Below, in pieces: positions 12,570 through 25,160 of a stretch of 64,000 nt of DNA (positions within the stretch are counted from its first letter, which is position 1; each line of letters starts with the position of its first letter). The notes beneath the pieces are model-generated. The model was not told the origin of the DNA. It was given only the letters and a program-made list of their open reading frames with translations, and did not search any database. This stretch comes from Eudorina sp. 2006-703-Eu-15 (taxonomy: Eukaryota > Chlorophyta > Chlorophyceae > Chlamydomonadales > Volvocaceae), in assembly GCA_003117195.1 (NCBI GenBank), contig BDSI01000031.1, positions 99,501 through 163,500 on the forward strand, written 5' to 3'. The translations under genes were made by a program, and so were the position numbers.

Positions 12570-13087
12570 TGGTCCTGGCTGTAGCGAACTTCACAGGCCA
12601 CTACTCGAAAGGACGCAGTCCCTGCGCAAGGTTCGAGCTTGCGAGTTGGAGGGCTCAGCGACCGGAAGTAATTATTATTTGAGTGAGCCTATCGTTTTAT
12701 GCATCAGGGCAACAGTTTACGGGGTGTGGAACATAATTGAGGCGGCGGAGGTACTGCGCGTACGTTTTGCTTATTCGCCTGATCGTACAAACCTTCCGCA
12801 AGCAGCCCCCTCTGTTCGGGTAGGACTATAATGGTAAATATGCATTTGCCTCGTTTACAAATTCATGCCTTGCCGTAAAGGAGGAGCTCGGCGGATAGGA
12901 TAGCTCTGACCACGACTTTATAACATTTGACGGGCTTGACGTGAATTTACATCAGCGCCATGGGGTTCACCCTGCTTAGTGGGAGCTAGCAAAGCAAGGT
13001 TTCCTGGCCATGATTCAACGGGTCGTGGGGGAGCCCTCCGGAACGGCACTCCGTTCCTATTAGCGAATGATTGTATGAGAGTGATAA
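12570..13087. promoter_or_regulatory. Shared divergent upstream region of TrhO and PI4K
   Basis: Only 518 bp separate the two start codons, which face away from each other, so both 5' UTRs and promoters must fit here. The middle (about 12660-12960) is A/T-richer than the flanks. I see no repeat or sure core-promoter motif. Confidence 0.5.
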
Positions 13088-16000
13088 ATGCTAGCTTTCA
13101 GGTCAAAGTTGGGAGCGAGCAGCGAAGCTGTCAGTGAGAAGGCTGACGCCTTGTTGAAGGCCTTGCAGAAATCGCATTTTTTGGATGTATGGACAGTTCT
13201 GCAGTGAGTATTCTCATTAGCCCTTGTGGCAGCCCTCGGCACTTGCCGGAACTACTGAGTCCATCCCGTCCATTGCAGGCTCTTGCACCAGAATACTCAC
13301 CTTGGTGTCCAAGAGTACATTTGTAATCGAATCCCGGAGCTTGGTGAGGCGACGATTGAGCGATATCTGCTGCAGTTCATATACCTTGCTGTGAGCAAGC
13401 CTGGCCAGCACCTTGAGCGCATCCTTTTGAAATTATGCGCCGAGTCCTTCCGCATTGCAATCAAGGTGAGCTGGTGCCAGTGCGGCAGTGTCCGTTCTTC
13501 ACGGGCCCCAGGTCATGGTACTCAGCGGCAGTTTTGTTTTCGGTACGAAGGAACTGAGGACGGGTGCAACCTCCCTGTTGCACGCAGACACAATGGCTAC
13601 TGGTTGCGTTGTGCCAGGACCACCCGAAGCACAAACTCCTGGAGCACTTCCGCGAGCAGGCCTACAAGTCAGCCTTGGAGGGCAAATGGGTACGTAATTG
13701 GCTGCGGTTCACGCGGAGGGAGCCACTCGCGCATGAAGGGTTGGTCTATATGGTGTCAATTTACAGGGCCACGTGGCGGCAGCTCCCTCACGGTGGTGGC
13801 CAATGCTCGTGCAGCTGCCCCTCCGAATGAACTCACGGCATCGCATGTTCGGGCGTGCGGTGTTCCCGTGTCACAACGCAGACGTTGTCAAGGTTCCTTA
13901 CCCATCCCCTGCGTGTCTTGTCGTTTTCCCAGGAGGTCCCCATCCGCAGCGCAAAGCTTGACCCCCTTAGTCCCAACGCCAGTCAGCTGCTCAGCTCGCC
14001 GCTCTGCAGCCCAGGTCAGTCATATGTGACCGCCCACATGTTCGACGGCGGGGTCGCCATCAGGCCGCCCGCCAGCATGGTCATGTCCCCGCCGGGAACG
14101 GCGCGGGGCGCCAGCCTCAGCAGCGCGATCACAGCAGAAGATTTGAGTGTAGCTGTAGCTACAGCTGCAGTCGCTAGTGAGGATGTAGCTCGTTGGCTCG
14201 TGACTGCGCGACCGAACGGGCCGGCGCCAATCCCAGACCCAGCGGCGGCGCCAGTATCGCAGCAGTGTAAGCAGCATGGCCAGGTGCGGGTGCAGGATGG
14301 CGCAGGCGCGAAACCCCCACCGCTATCGCTAGACTGCGACGTCGAGTCACTTGCAGCTCCGATTAGGACAGCCACAGCGACAACGCGAGATCAGAATGGT
14401 ACCGCAGCCACCGAGGAGCGAATCCTGGCGCTGAAGCGCGAGCTGGGCGAGGGTGAGGGCGTCAGCGCATTGCTGGAGCGCGCCAGGAAGCAGCCGGTGG
14501 CGGCGGTGGAGGACGATCCGCCGCCGTTTCCCATGGACGACGAGCGGCCAATGTCGCCGCTGACACAGCTGCGCTGGGACACGTTCGGCGCTACGTTGGA
14601 CTTCGTGGAGGCGTTGTGCGATGCAAGCTCCTCCCTAACCAGCTACCCGGCAGCAGGAGTAGGTCCCATCAGGGTGACATGGGCACAGCGTGCCTGACGA
14701 TGACAATTCCGTGTCGGACACGGGAGAAGTAGTTGCCACCACCGTACGCGTGCGTGCGTCTTCCAGTGTCTCACATTAGCCGACGTAGCTGGTATGGGTG
14801 GTGCGCTCACGGCCTCCTTTGCTGGTTAGGCAGACCGCGCAACTGCAAGGGATTATGGGCACGCGGTCCATCAGTCTTTCCTCTAGACACTTCGGCTGCC
14901 GTGCCCCGTTGTGCCGGTTTGACCGATGTCCAGGGCTTGCTGTCATGAACGCGTGCATATCCGTCTGCTGCGGTCGGGGTTAACATTCTGCGCCTGGCTG
15001 TGCCTGGCACCGCCCGCGGCCCACTTCTGTGGGAGCTAACTAGTTGCACTGCACCTCTGCATGCTTGCATCGTGGAGCTGATCTGGGTGATTGCAGCGGG
15101 AGCCGACCGGGGAACGGGTGCCGCCCTGGCGGCATGTCCACGCAGGAGGAGCGACAGAACGCGCTCAGGGCGGGGCTAGAGCACATCAACGGCGAGATCG
15201 AGAAGGCCAACCGCAGGCCGGTGGCCATCTGGTTCCCGATGGGCCGAAAGGGCGACCGGGTGCTGAGAATTGCTGCTCGGGAGGCGGTGTTGCTTAACTC
15301 GCGGGAAAAGGTGAGTAACCGCCGGTCGTTGTCCTTCGGCGGGCGGGCAGCCGGACACGGACGTGGGGCGTGCAGTTCACGGCCTCGGGTTCGCAGGCCA
15401 AGGCAGTGCGCAGAGTGTCTGCCATGTTTCGGCCGAAGTGCCTAAGTTCAAACCATTATTTGCGAACACCGCTGGGTACCGCAGGCACCCTTCCTGCTCT
15501 TCGTGGAGGTGCTGGAGGGCCAGAATGAGTGCGGCGACGACCTGGACAGCGCGTACCCCCTGGGCGGTAGCACGGGGTGTGGCAATGACCTCAAGCGTTC
15601 GCAGCTGGTGGACCTGGGTGACGGAGGGGGCAGCGGTGTCCTCAGTGCCTCCATGATGTCGCTCAGTCCTGGGCCCAAGGTGGAATTCGGGCGCAGGGAG
15701 ACGTACGGCATCGCGCTGACGGGCATTGGCGCGCAGCACCAACAGCAGTTCATGCACTCCGTGCCCGGTGGCACGGCGGCGGCAGTAAAGGCGGTGGAGA
15801 CGAGGAAGCCGCGCGATTCACCTGAGCCGAAGAACCAGGTGGGCTTACTATTGGCGAGGAATGCACACAATGGAGTGACATCCGCAAGCTCCCATTCTGT
15901 TGACAAGTATTGTTTCAGATGCCAGGGACCCAGCGAAGGGATCCACCCTCACCTTCATCGATGTTCGGTGTCCCTCCGATGTCATCCGCATTCGTGCCAC

Positions 16001-19000
16001 AGGCGGGGGCTGTTGCGAGTGTGGGGCGCACAAGCCTCTCATCGCCCGTGAACTCGACAGTGGACTCGGCAGCGTGCGGCTCCCCGTCTACCGGCCTGAC
16101 AGTGGCCCCGCCGAGCAGACCCCAGGCCACCCCAGATGACATGCTCATCTCACCTACGCCGACTCGTGCGGCGTCGCTCACGCACCCTTTGCTTCTCGAG
16201 GATCATGCAGGGGCCGTCGCCATCGTGCGCCAGAGCAGGCCTGGGACGCCAACGCCGCCGGCGGGCCCCTCGGCGGAAGCAGCTCCGGAGGCTTTCACAG
16301 ACCGTACCCTCAGCCGCCTCAGCGCGGGGTCGACCGCCTCGGCAGCGCCCGTGCCTCCCGCAGCCACGGAGGTGATCATCCCAACACGCAGCGCTTCAAA
16401 TAATAATATCGCCGCTGTGGCGGCGGCCGCTCTGGCGGCGAGTGCCAGCTGCGGCGGCGGCGGCGCCATCGCCGACTCGATTCTAGCCTCAGCGCGGAGC
16501 AGCGAGGGAGGTGCCGCAGCGGCGGGCGTCGCTGGAGGCGGCGTCATCGGACAGCCGCAGACCCCTCGCAGCGGGTCATCCCTATCCTGCCTGCCACCGC
16601 GCCCGCCATCGGCCTCGTCGTCCTCAGCGCTGTACCCCGCGCAGCAACAGCAGCATCTGCCGGTGGGAGGTATCAGCCCCATAAATGCTGCCAAGGAGGT
16701 CTCGTCCGGCGGCGGCCCGGGACCGGAAGGGAGCGGCCTACTGGCGGCTAGCAACCTGCTGCGGCGGGTGTTCGGGGATCGAGCGGAGTCGGGCAGCGAG
16801 ACCCAAGCTGCTCCTGCTGCGTCTGCTAGGTGCGAACGGGCTGCGTTCAATTACGGCTGCTTGCAAGTCCGTACTAGTCCTTTGTGCTCTTGAAGGACGA
16901 CGGGTTGGCCTGTTGGCATTTACCGCGGATCGGTCCCGCCGCCATTATTCGTGGTCCTGGTGGGCCTTCCTAGCTGACGCACTTTGGTTGCGGTGCTGGT
17001 TGCGGTGCTTTCCCTTCACACCGCAGACCTCAGAACGGTCAGATCAAGGGGCTGTCGCCCGCTGTGGCGAACGGCGTCCCCGCATACCTGCTCGCCGTGG
17101 CGGCCGGGGACCCCAATCTGAAGCCGCCCGTGCATCCGGGTGGCCGCCCGTCCTCGCTTGGCGCTGCGACCGGCCGCAACGTGCCGGCAATGCCCAAGCT
17201 CGATGGCGCGCATGTGGCGGAGGGTAAGCCGTTGGCTCGCGGCCCTTCCCTCCCTGCTTCCCTCGCTCCCTGTCTACCAAGTCCCTGTATCCCTCCCGCC
17301 ATGTCTTGCTTGAATGCATCGCCACCCCTGGAGCGTACACTGGTTGTTGGGGTGTGGGTCCCACTGGCTGCGGCGGGGCGTTGGCAGCAACGTGCATTGC
17401 GGCTACGTTGTGCCTTAGGAGGGTCTGTGTGGACCGTTTGGCCTCCGTATTTGCCGCAGGCCTGTTCAGTACCCAGTCCCTGGGCAAGTCCGAGCAGGAG
17501 GTAATGGCGCTGCTCTCACACATTTCGGCAAGCCTACGGGGCGAAGCACCAATGGTGCGGGTCAAGATAATCAGCATGGAATCTGGCAGCGGCGGCAGCA
17601 CCAATGTCGGGATCGGCGGTGGCATGGTCAGCGGCGGCGGCGGCGCCGCCGCCGCTCCCAGCCTGATTTCGACGCTGCACAGTCGCGCAAAAGCAGCCCT
17701 GCTGAGCCAGCCACCAACGCTGACGCCACCGGCTCCGCTGAATCAGCAGCAGCTTGCGCAACAGCCGCCGCCAGCGGGACCTGAGGACAGCTTAGATGGC
17801 GGCCATAGCAAAACAATGGCGTTGTTGTCCCGCCTCGGGCTGTGCCGCAAGCCGACGGCGGAGGACGACGCTGAGGAGCATGGCGGCGGTCAGGGCGCTG
17901 CAGCCGTCGCGGCAGCGGCGGCGGATGGTCCCGCAGGGGCCTCTGGAGGAGCTGCACTTAGCGCCGCTGCTGCGTCTGCGGCTCGCGGTAGCGGTGGGTC
18001 CTTGCAGGTCACGATACCCATAACGAGCAGCGGTGTTGCAGCGGCGAGGCCGCCGGCTTGGCGGTCCGCCCGGCGTGATGGCGCGGAGCCCAAGCTCGTT
18101 CGACTGGTGCTGACTGTGGCGACGCAGGAGATGTGCCTGGACATCAAGTCACCGCACCGGAAGAGCCGTCGTACGCCGTCGCACGAGGCCATCGAGGCGA
18201 TGGCGGGTGAGTGAACCAACCCATTTAGCTGACCCGGTTCTGCTGACGTGGAGAACCGGGTCGTCCACCGGGTCGCCCAACTCATATTGGGTTTTATGAC
18301 TGCTCCGGTCTCTCAAACCGCGTCTGCCTGGGTGGTGTTATAGAGTGGTGCAGGCGGTCTTGTGATTTCTTGGACGCACTTTTCATGGACGTTCTTCCGC
18401 GTCGGGGCTCGCTGAATACCTGACATGGGATTGCCTGTCGCAAACGCCTGCAGGCAAGTACAACGTTGCAGCGCTGCCGCCCCCTACTGTGTTGGGCCCG
18501 CCACTGGGGCCCGCCGGGGTTGACAGCTCGGGTGCCTCCATGGAGCGAGTTTCGGAGCGCGCAAGCGAGGAGGAGGAGGCGTCCGCAGACGCAGCCCTTC
18601 CTGGGACGCGTGCCGCACCGATTAGCACGGCGGCTGGGGAGCCAATCAGCACGAACGCGACGGCGGTGCACGGGATACCCTCTGTAGGGCAGCAGTCGGC
18701 GTGCGTAGCAGGGCAGCAGTCGGCAGACCCCAGGGAGCAGGGTGGTGGTGGCGGAGGCCTGCGCGCCCCGGAGATGCTTGCCTTGCAACCTGCCCAGGTG
18801 CCGCCTGCGTGGACGAGTCGTCCAGTGCCGGTGGCGGAAGGAGCGGCGGCGGCAGCCGCCCGCTGGCCAGAGCCCACGGCGCTGCTGCCGCAACTTGCAG
18901 GCGGCCATCAAGCGTGTCAATCCGCCACGGCTGCGATGCTGACGGCGGCGTCGCAGCCCCCGGACTCCAAGGCGCTTGAGGCCGTCGGGCCGGGAGCGTC

Positions 19001-22000
19001 GGGGCCGTCCGCCTCCGTACTGGCTGCGAGCTTACAATCGTTCTCGCGCATACTGAAAAGCGGGGGGACGGGCCAGCAGCAGCAATCGCAGCCTGCGCCA
19101 GCCGCCCAGGCCTCCCAACCGTCGACAGAGCGCGGCTCGGTCGACACCGCTGGGGGCCCGGACGCAGACGCGAAGGCGGTGACGGTGGCGCCGCAGGCGC
19201 CACCGCCGCGAGCGGGCTCTCCGACTCTGTCGGAGGTGGGCGGCGGGGCAGGGTCCGCGACCGGCCTGACCGCAAGCCTGCACTCGTCCCTCAACCGCTT
19301 TCTGAACCGCTCTGCGCCGTCTGAGACGGGCCAATCCGGCAGTAGCGGTGGCATGCTGAGGCCGCGGGGAGTCAGTCCTGTCCGCAGCAGCGGCGGCCAG
19401 ACCCAGCAGGCGGCGACGACTGCTGTCGCGCCCGTGGAGGTGCCTGCTTCGGATAAGCCGCAGCGGATGACGTCGGGAATCACAGTCCCGGAGGGAGGGC
19501 CGGTTGCAGCGGCGCCGTCAGGCGCAGGCCTGGCGGCCAGCATCCACTCGTCGCTCAACCGCTTCTTGAACCGCTCCGGGACGGATAAGCCCGCGTCCGA
19601 GGGCCAGACGTCCGTCAGCGGCGGCAGCAGCTCGAACCCGCTGGGCCCCAGTCCGCGCGGCGGCAGCCCGGTCCGACCGAGCACGAGCGCCAGCAGCGGT
19701 GGCTCTGGGCCTTCCGCATCCGCCCAGACCCCGCCGTCTTCCGATGCCGCGGCGGCCTCCGGCAGTGGCGGCCGCCTCGCCAAGCTAGGGTTCAGGGTCC
19801 GGGGCCAACAGCCAGAGGCCCCTGCACCCTCGGCATCTTTGCTACATCAAGCGCTTTCACGTGACCAGCAGCAGCTACAGCCGGGCCAACCGGCAGCGTC
19901 GCGCCGTGGGAGTGCTGGGAATCAGAGCCATTCGGAGCAGGAGCTGGTGGAGGCAGGTGCGGCGGCGGCGGCGGGCGCGCGGATGGTCCCCAGGCCGCTT
20001 CGCTTCACCGACGGGCGCTACGAGCGAGAGTCGCTGGAGGACCGGCGGCGGCGCGAGGCGAACGCGGTGTACGGCGAGCGCTGGACATCCAAAGTGAAGC
20101 GCATCCAACGGGAGTCGCCGCACGGCCGGCGGCAGGGATGGGCGCTACGCTGCGTCATCGTGAAGAGCGGAGACGACTGCAGACAGGTCAGAAGGCTGCG
20201 CCTCGGTGACGGATGTGCGTCGTTGGCGGCGCAAAGAAGCTCATGTGCTTTCGCCGGCAACTTACATGGTAGGACAATCCTCGCCGCCGTTGACAATTGC
20301 TTTTTGGTCCGTCTGCGCCTGTGTTCGCTTGCCCTGCAGGAGCTGCTGGCGTTGCAGCTGGTGCGGACCTTTGGCGACATCTTCACGGAGGCGGGCCTGC
20401 CGCTGTGGGTGCGCTACTACGAGGTGCTCGTCACATCCAACAAGTGAGGGCAGGGCCGGGTTGGGCGCACCGGTCCTGTCCCATGCTCCTGCCCAATGCC
20501 TCATGCATTCCTCGGTTGCGTCAAGATCACCCCGGGCCCTGGACGGCTGGTTGTTCTGTTTTTTTTGGCTCGAATCCCGGGCCATTGCCGCTGCCCACCG
20601 CTTGTCGCCTCCCCTCCCTGTTCGCCAGCCTGCGCAGCCCACCGATATCTTTGTTCTGTCTCTGCACTTTCCCGCTTTGCCCACCTCAGGACAGCGCTGA
20701 TCGAGATGGTGCCCAACACGGTGTCCATCCACACGATCAAATCCCGGTCGGCCCCCGGCACCTCCCTGTCCGACCACTTCTTCGCCAAGTTCGGGCGGTC
20801 GGGCACTCCCGAGTGCACCGCGGCGCAGCGGCGCTTCACGGAGAGCCTGGCAGCCTACTCGCTGATTTGCTACCTGCTGCAGATCAAGGACCGTCACAAT
20901 GGTGGGTCAGTGGTTCGCTGCGTTGCCGTCCGATGCGGGGGATTGTGAGTTGTGGGGGGAAATCCCGCCGGGAATGGATCCTACGGGGATGGAACGGGCA
21001 CGCGGTTCCAACGGTACGGGGCCGCGACACGGAGACGCTGCTGGACCGCAGCACGTTGCGCTGGCAGCACGAGCAGGAAACCCTTTGTGTGTGCGTGTCC
21101 TCCTGCGAATGCGCTTGGAGTTGCTCTTCAGCCTTGTCATGAATGAAAGTATGTTGCAGCGAAACCCACAAAGGGGGATTACTGGCGCCTACCAGGATAA
21201 AAACCTGCGGCGCCGCACATGGGTTTGTGGGCTTGTGTTTGTCCCGCCGGCCGAATTCGCTTTTACTGAATTGCCTCACATGGGGGACGGGACCTGTCTG
21301 CGTGTCGATGTCCTGCACAGGCAATATACTGGTCGACGACGACGGCCGCGTGGTGCACATCGACTACGGCTTCCTGCTGTCCAACTCGCCCGGTGGCGTC
21401 AACTTCGAGTCGGCTCCCTTCAAGCTGACTCGTGAGCTGCTGGAGGTGATGGACTCGAACAGCGACGGCCGCCCCTCGGAGATGTTCGATTACTTCAAGG
21501 TAACAACAACAGCGGCCGCGGCTGTGGCCGTCGCTGCACCGTGCACTGTTGTTGTACATAGCCGTGGTACGGCATTGTACGAGATGGTCACTGCCGGCGG
21601 GTTCGGGATGTGATGTTCGGGAACACCGCCTTCAATGGTATGGAAGGGCCCTTGGTTCAAGGCCTTTTTCTTACGAGGTGACATAATTTGTTGTTGCGGT
21701 GTTTTATACGATAATGAAGGCTCGTGATGAAGGCTCGTGGTTTATCTCCCCCGGCGCAGGTGTTGATGATCCAGGGCTTCATCGCGGTTCGGTCCTGCAG
21801 TGACCGCATCATGCTGCTGGTCAAGATCATGTCCAAGAGCGGCTTCCCGTGCTTCAAGGGCGGCGAGAGGGCGCTCAAGGCGCTGGAGAAACGGTTGATG
21901 GTGAGGCCGCCAGAGCGAGGGTGTGTGTGTGCGGGAGCGCTGGGTCCTGTACTTGGGGGCAAGATCGGGAAGAGCGCGTCGGCAGATGGCGATGGGTGTG

Positions 22001-22342
22001 GTGAAGTGTTGCGCTGTCCAAGGCAGCTTCGTAAGCTGTTAGGTGGGTTGGCTTCATGGGACCAAGCCTCGTGCTGCTGTTCCTTCTGCGCAAGGGCTGC
22101 CACGGTACGCGTGCCTCCTTCGGGTCGCCTTGATTGCCTTTCCGCCCGCCCGGGCCAGCTGCCCGCTCCCCGGCCCCCGCTTGTCAATATCCCTCCCTTC
22201 CCCTCTCTCCTTTTCCCTGCAGCTTGCGCTCGGCGAGGTGCAGTGTGTAGAGCACGTGCTGCAGCTCATTGCGGAGAGTCTGGACGCGTGGCGCACCCGG
22301 CAGTACGACTACTACCAGCGCGTCCTCAACGGCATCCTCTAG
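13088..22342 (+). CDS. PI4KB: Type III phosphatidylinositol 4-kinase beta (about 1,987 aa)
   Basis: Fifteen exons: 13088-13203, 13279-13465, 13618-13689, 13933-14658, 15146-15310, 15485-15838, 15919-16829, 17027-17223, 17460-18206, 18454-20186, 20340-20443, 20690-20901, 21321-21499, 21760-21900 and 22223-22342; the sum is divisible by three and all phases agree. The enzyme phosphorylates phosphatidylinositol to PI4P at the Golgi/TGN. The N-terminal helical (LKU) region reads [20 protein letters not shown]. The kinase N-lobe has [26 protein letters not shown] and [14 protein letters not shown]. The catalytic loop [14 protein letters not shown] (about residue 1840) and activation loop [13 protein letters not shown] are intact, and the protein ends QRVLNGIL, like animal and plant members. 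It is over twice the usual length because about 1,250 low-complexity residues interrupt the N-lobe (exons 6-10). The exon 4 donor (GGA|GTAGGT) and exon 5 acceptor were chosen by homology and are the least certain join. Confidence 0.93.
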
Positions 22343-25160
22343 CGCGCATCCACTATCCCGCCGCCAAACTGCGGGTCGTCAGCCACGCAGATCGTCGTGA
22401 TGCGCACTGGCAGGTGGGCCCCATGCGGCCAGCTGCCACCTGCTGCATGGTGCTGAGCGCGACCTGCAGCAGCGCACGGTGGAGCACTGGCGCCGTTTGC
22501 GCGCGCTAAGCACACGTCCTAAAGTCGGATGCTTGGCGCGCACGCGCGTGTGCTTGGGACGGGCTCCAACCCTGCTGTTTGCGAACTGAACGACACCCAG
22601 CGCGGTATCAGGGGACGGGACGGTCGGTAGCTCGGTCTGTGGGTCGTCACCTCTTAACGTCAGGTCGCGTTGAAGCTTGGGCTCGAGAATCTGATGCGTC
22701 GTAATAGAAGTGTCGTCTTGGATTGAAGCGCCCTCCTCGAATTTGAATGAAGTGTGGCGATTGAATATAGGAATCATCGCCGTGGTCGGGGTAAGGGCCT
22801 TTTGAGTGGTGTGCAAATCTTGCCGTCTGCGGCGCGTTGTCTGCGCCCACTCAGCCGACGCGGCGCAGTCGCTGCCGAACGGAGCTTGCGAATTCGGGGG
22901 GGGGGGTGGAGGTGACTCAGGTTTAAACAGGGCGCTGCGGCGGCTTTGTGCCGCTGCCGCGCGTGGCCCTCAAGCTCTGGTCAACACGCCTGGTAGGCGT
23001 GCAGGATGCGGCCTGCTCGTCCGTGGGGTTTTACGGTCAGACGCGCATTGAGGCGGCGTCATGCGTTTTTGTGGTTTGGTCTTGACCAACGACGGCGAGA
23101 TAGGATGAATGACAAGCCCTGACGTTCGGAGGGCTTTCTGAAGCTGCGGCCCTTCGGAGTTCGGAATGGCGCCGCGATCACAAGGCACCACGAGGTCAGC
23201 GGGGCATTCGTTTGTGTCGGGCGCCCGGCGGCGCCTGCACGCATATCCTGTGCGTGCGTGTTTGTGAGTGTACGAACGAACTGACCCGTGGTGGTGTGCA
23301 GGTAGGAGAACTGAGCCGCGAGAGACGCGGAGTCCAGCATTACACGCGTTGCGGATGGAACCACCATGGGTGCGCTGCTTTGGGCTTTGATCTCGACACT
23401 TATTGTGCTCAAGAGTGGTGTTGGTCTTTAGGGGGTTCCCGATGTGGTCTGCTGGACCATTCCATCACGGTATTGGTACTCATGTGTTGTCGGCACTTGC
23501 CGCATACAATACTTTGGGGGTAAGGTGCTAGGAGGTTTAGGTGTGAGGTTGCCACTGCGCGTGTCTGGGTCCCCTAGCGGCGGCAAATCAACTGGCGAGT
23601 CTGTTGAGGGCGGTTTACCTTTACCCTGACGCCGTACAAGCAAAACCAGCTAATGCCGGCTGTGTGGCGCATGAAATGCTTTGCCCGTTTGTGTTCGTGG
23701 TTCGTTACCGGGGAGAGCTTGCTGGAAGTGTGACTGTGCCTTGTTGTTGTTTGGCGCCGCTGCGCAGAAGAGGTGGATGACACCTGACACGAGTTGTGGG
23801 GCCACTTTGCTCAGAGGGTACTGCACGCTAGGTCGACGACAGGTGGTTGACGGCTGTTCTCAAGCCACGTGTGAGCGCGGTCGGGGACTGGCCGCCTCAT
23901 ATGGGCGTATGGGACGGGGCACGACGAGGTGCGCTGGTACTCGAGAAGGTTACCGACGCTTGGGGCAGTACCGAACTTATGCCTTGCAAGCCGCAGCGTG
24001 GGCGGATGGCGGGGAAGATATGTTTGCTTTCTGACTGCCGTCGTCACCTGTGCCCCGGACCGTGCGAAAGACGAGATGAGATCGCGTGTTTATGACATGA
24101 CGGGGTGGGGGGACTTGGGGGAAGGTTGCGATGGTCGATGCGAGGTTGTGCGGTCCGCGACGATGGAGGATCGGGGGGTTTCTGGCGACCCGCGTATGTT
24201 AGTTATGCCGTGAGGTTGCATGGCTGCTGGCATGGGTTCTGGCTGGGTTGTGCAGTTTTGGGTGGCGCCATGAGCCGGGGCGCTGCCACGCCGGATCGCA
24301 TGACCTGTTGCTGCTGATGAGACGCGCCAAGTCCATCCAGCCACCTGTTGCAGGACGCGGCGGACATTTGAACGAGAATTTTTGTATTGAAGCTCAGTAT
24401 GGCATTGCGGTAGGACTGCGGGCTTCTCCTCTAATGGTTGCGCTGGTGCTAGAGATACCCTGTGCAACCAATGCGTGGAGCCGAGGGCCGCAAGGCTTGC
24501 CCGCTGCTGTCGTGAAGCGTTGGGGGGAAGCGTGCCGTGGTTTCTTGTGCCCGCCGCAAGCTCTTCAATGTAAACTTAAAATTAAGCATCATCCAACGTT
24601 TTGACACGCAAGAAGTTGTAACTCGTGAGGCATCCATGGAAAGAGCGTCTGCTGTGGCAGCGGACGGAAGAAGTGCCGGAAGATCAACGGCTGGCCACCT
24701 TCGGAACTGTCACAGATAATAGTTATCGTTGAAAATTCTGCATGTGCAGACCGCTGGTAGATGCTAACGTCGCATCATTTGTTCGGATGGAAACACCGAC
24801 GGAGGATTCCAGAGCCGTACTGTTCGTGGCGGTGACGTGGAGGCCTCGGACATACCTGCAAACATGCCAGATAATTATATTTTATCACACACATACGATT
24901 TTCATGTATCGTCAGGTGTATGACCTTACGTCACATGTTTTTGACTTGGGTTAAAGTTACATACGGTACCTGGTGTCATTGTTCGTGCGTGGCTGTAACA
25001 AGTGCTCATCAGCTGCACGGGCGCGAAGCAAGACGGCGTTCTGAAGTGCGGATGTGGTAAATACTCCATCACTCGTTCGGCACTGCGCCACAGCCTTTTC
25101 ACTCAGCCCTGATGGTTTTCGGGACGGAATTGGTTTTTCAAAAGTGACGCAGCAACCAAT
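22343..25160. other. Non-coding stretch: PI4K 3' region and F-box gene promoter
   Basis: This 2.8-kb stretch lies between two plus-strand genes. The left part should be PI4K 3' UTR. It has a run of nine or more G at about 22897-22907. The right part (24560-24960) turns A/T-rich, with a TATA-containing patch near 24880. No open frame here has homology or codon bias I can recognise. Confidence 0.4.

Noticed and set aside
15091..15145. Starting PI4K exon 5 earlier, at the cag before cgggagccgac
   Set aside because: The phase would not match any usable exon 4 donor, and the added residues have no counterpart in the kinase family; the acceptor at 15145 gives the conserved EERQNALR segment.
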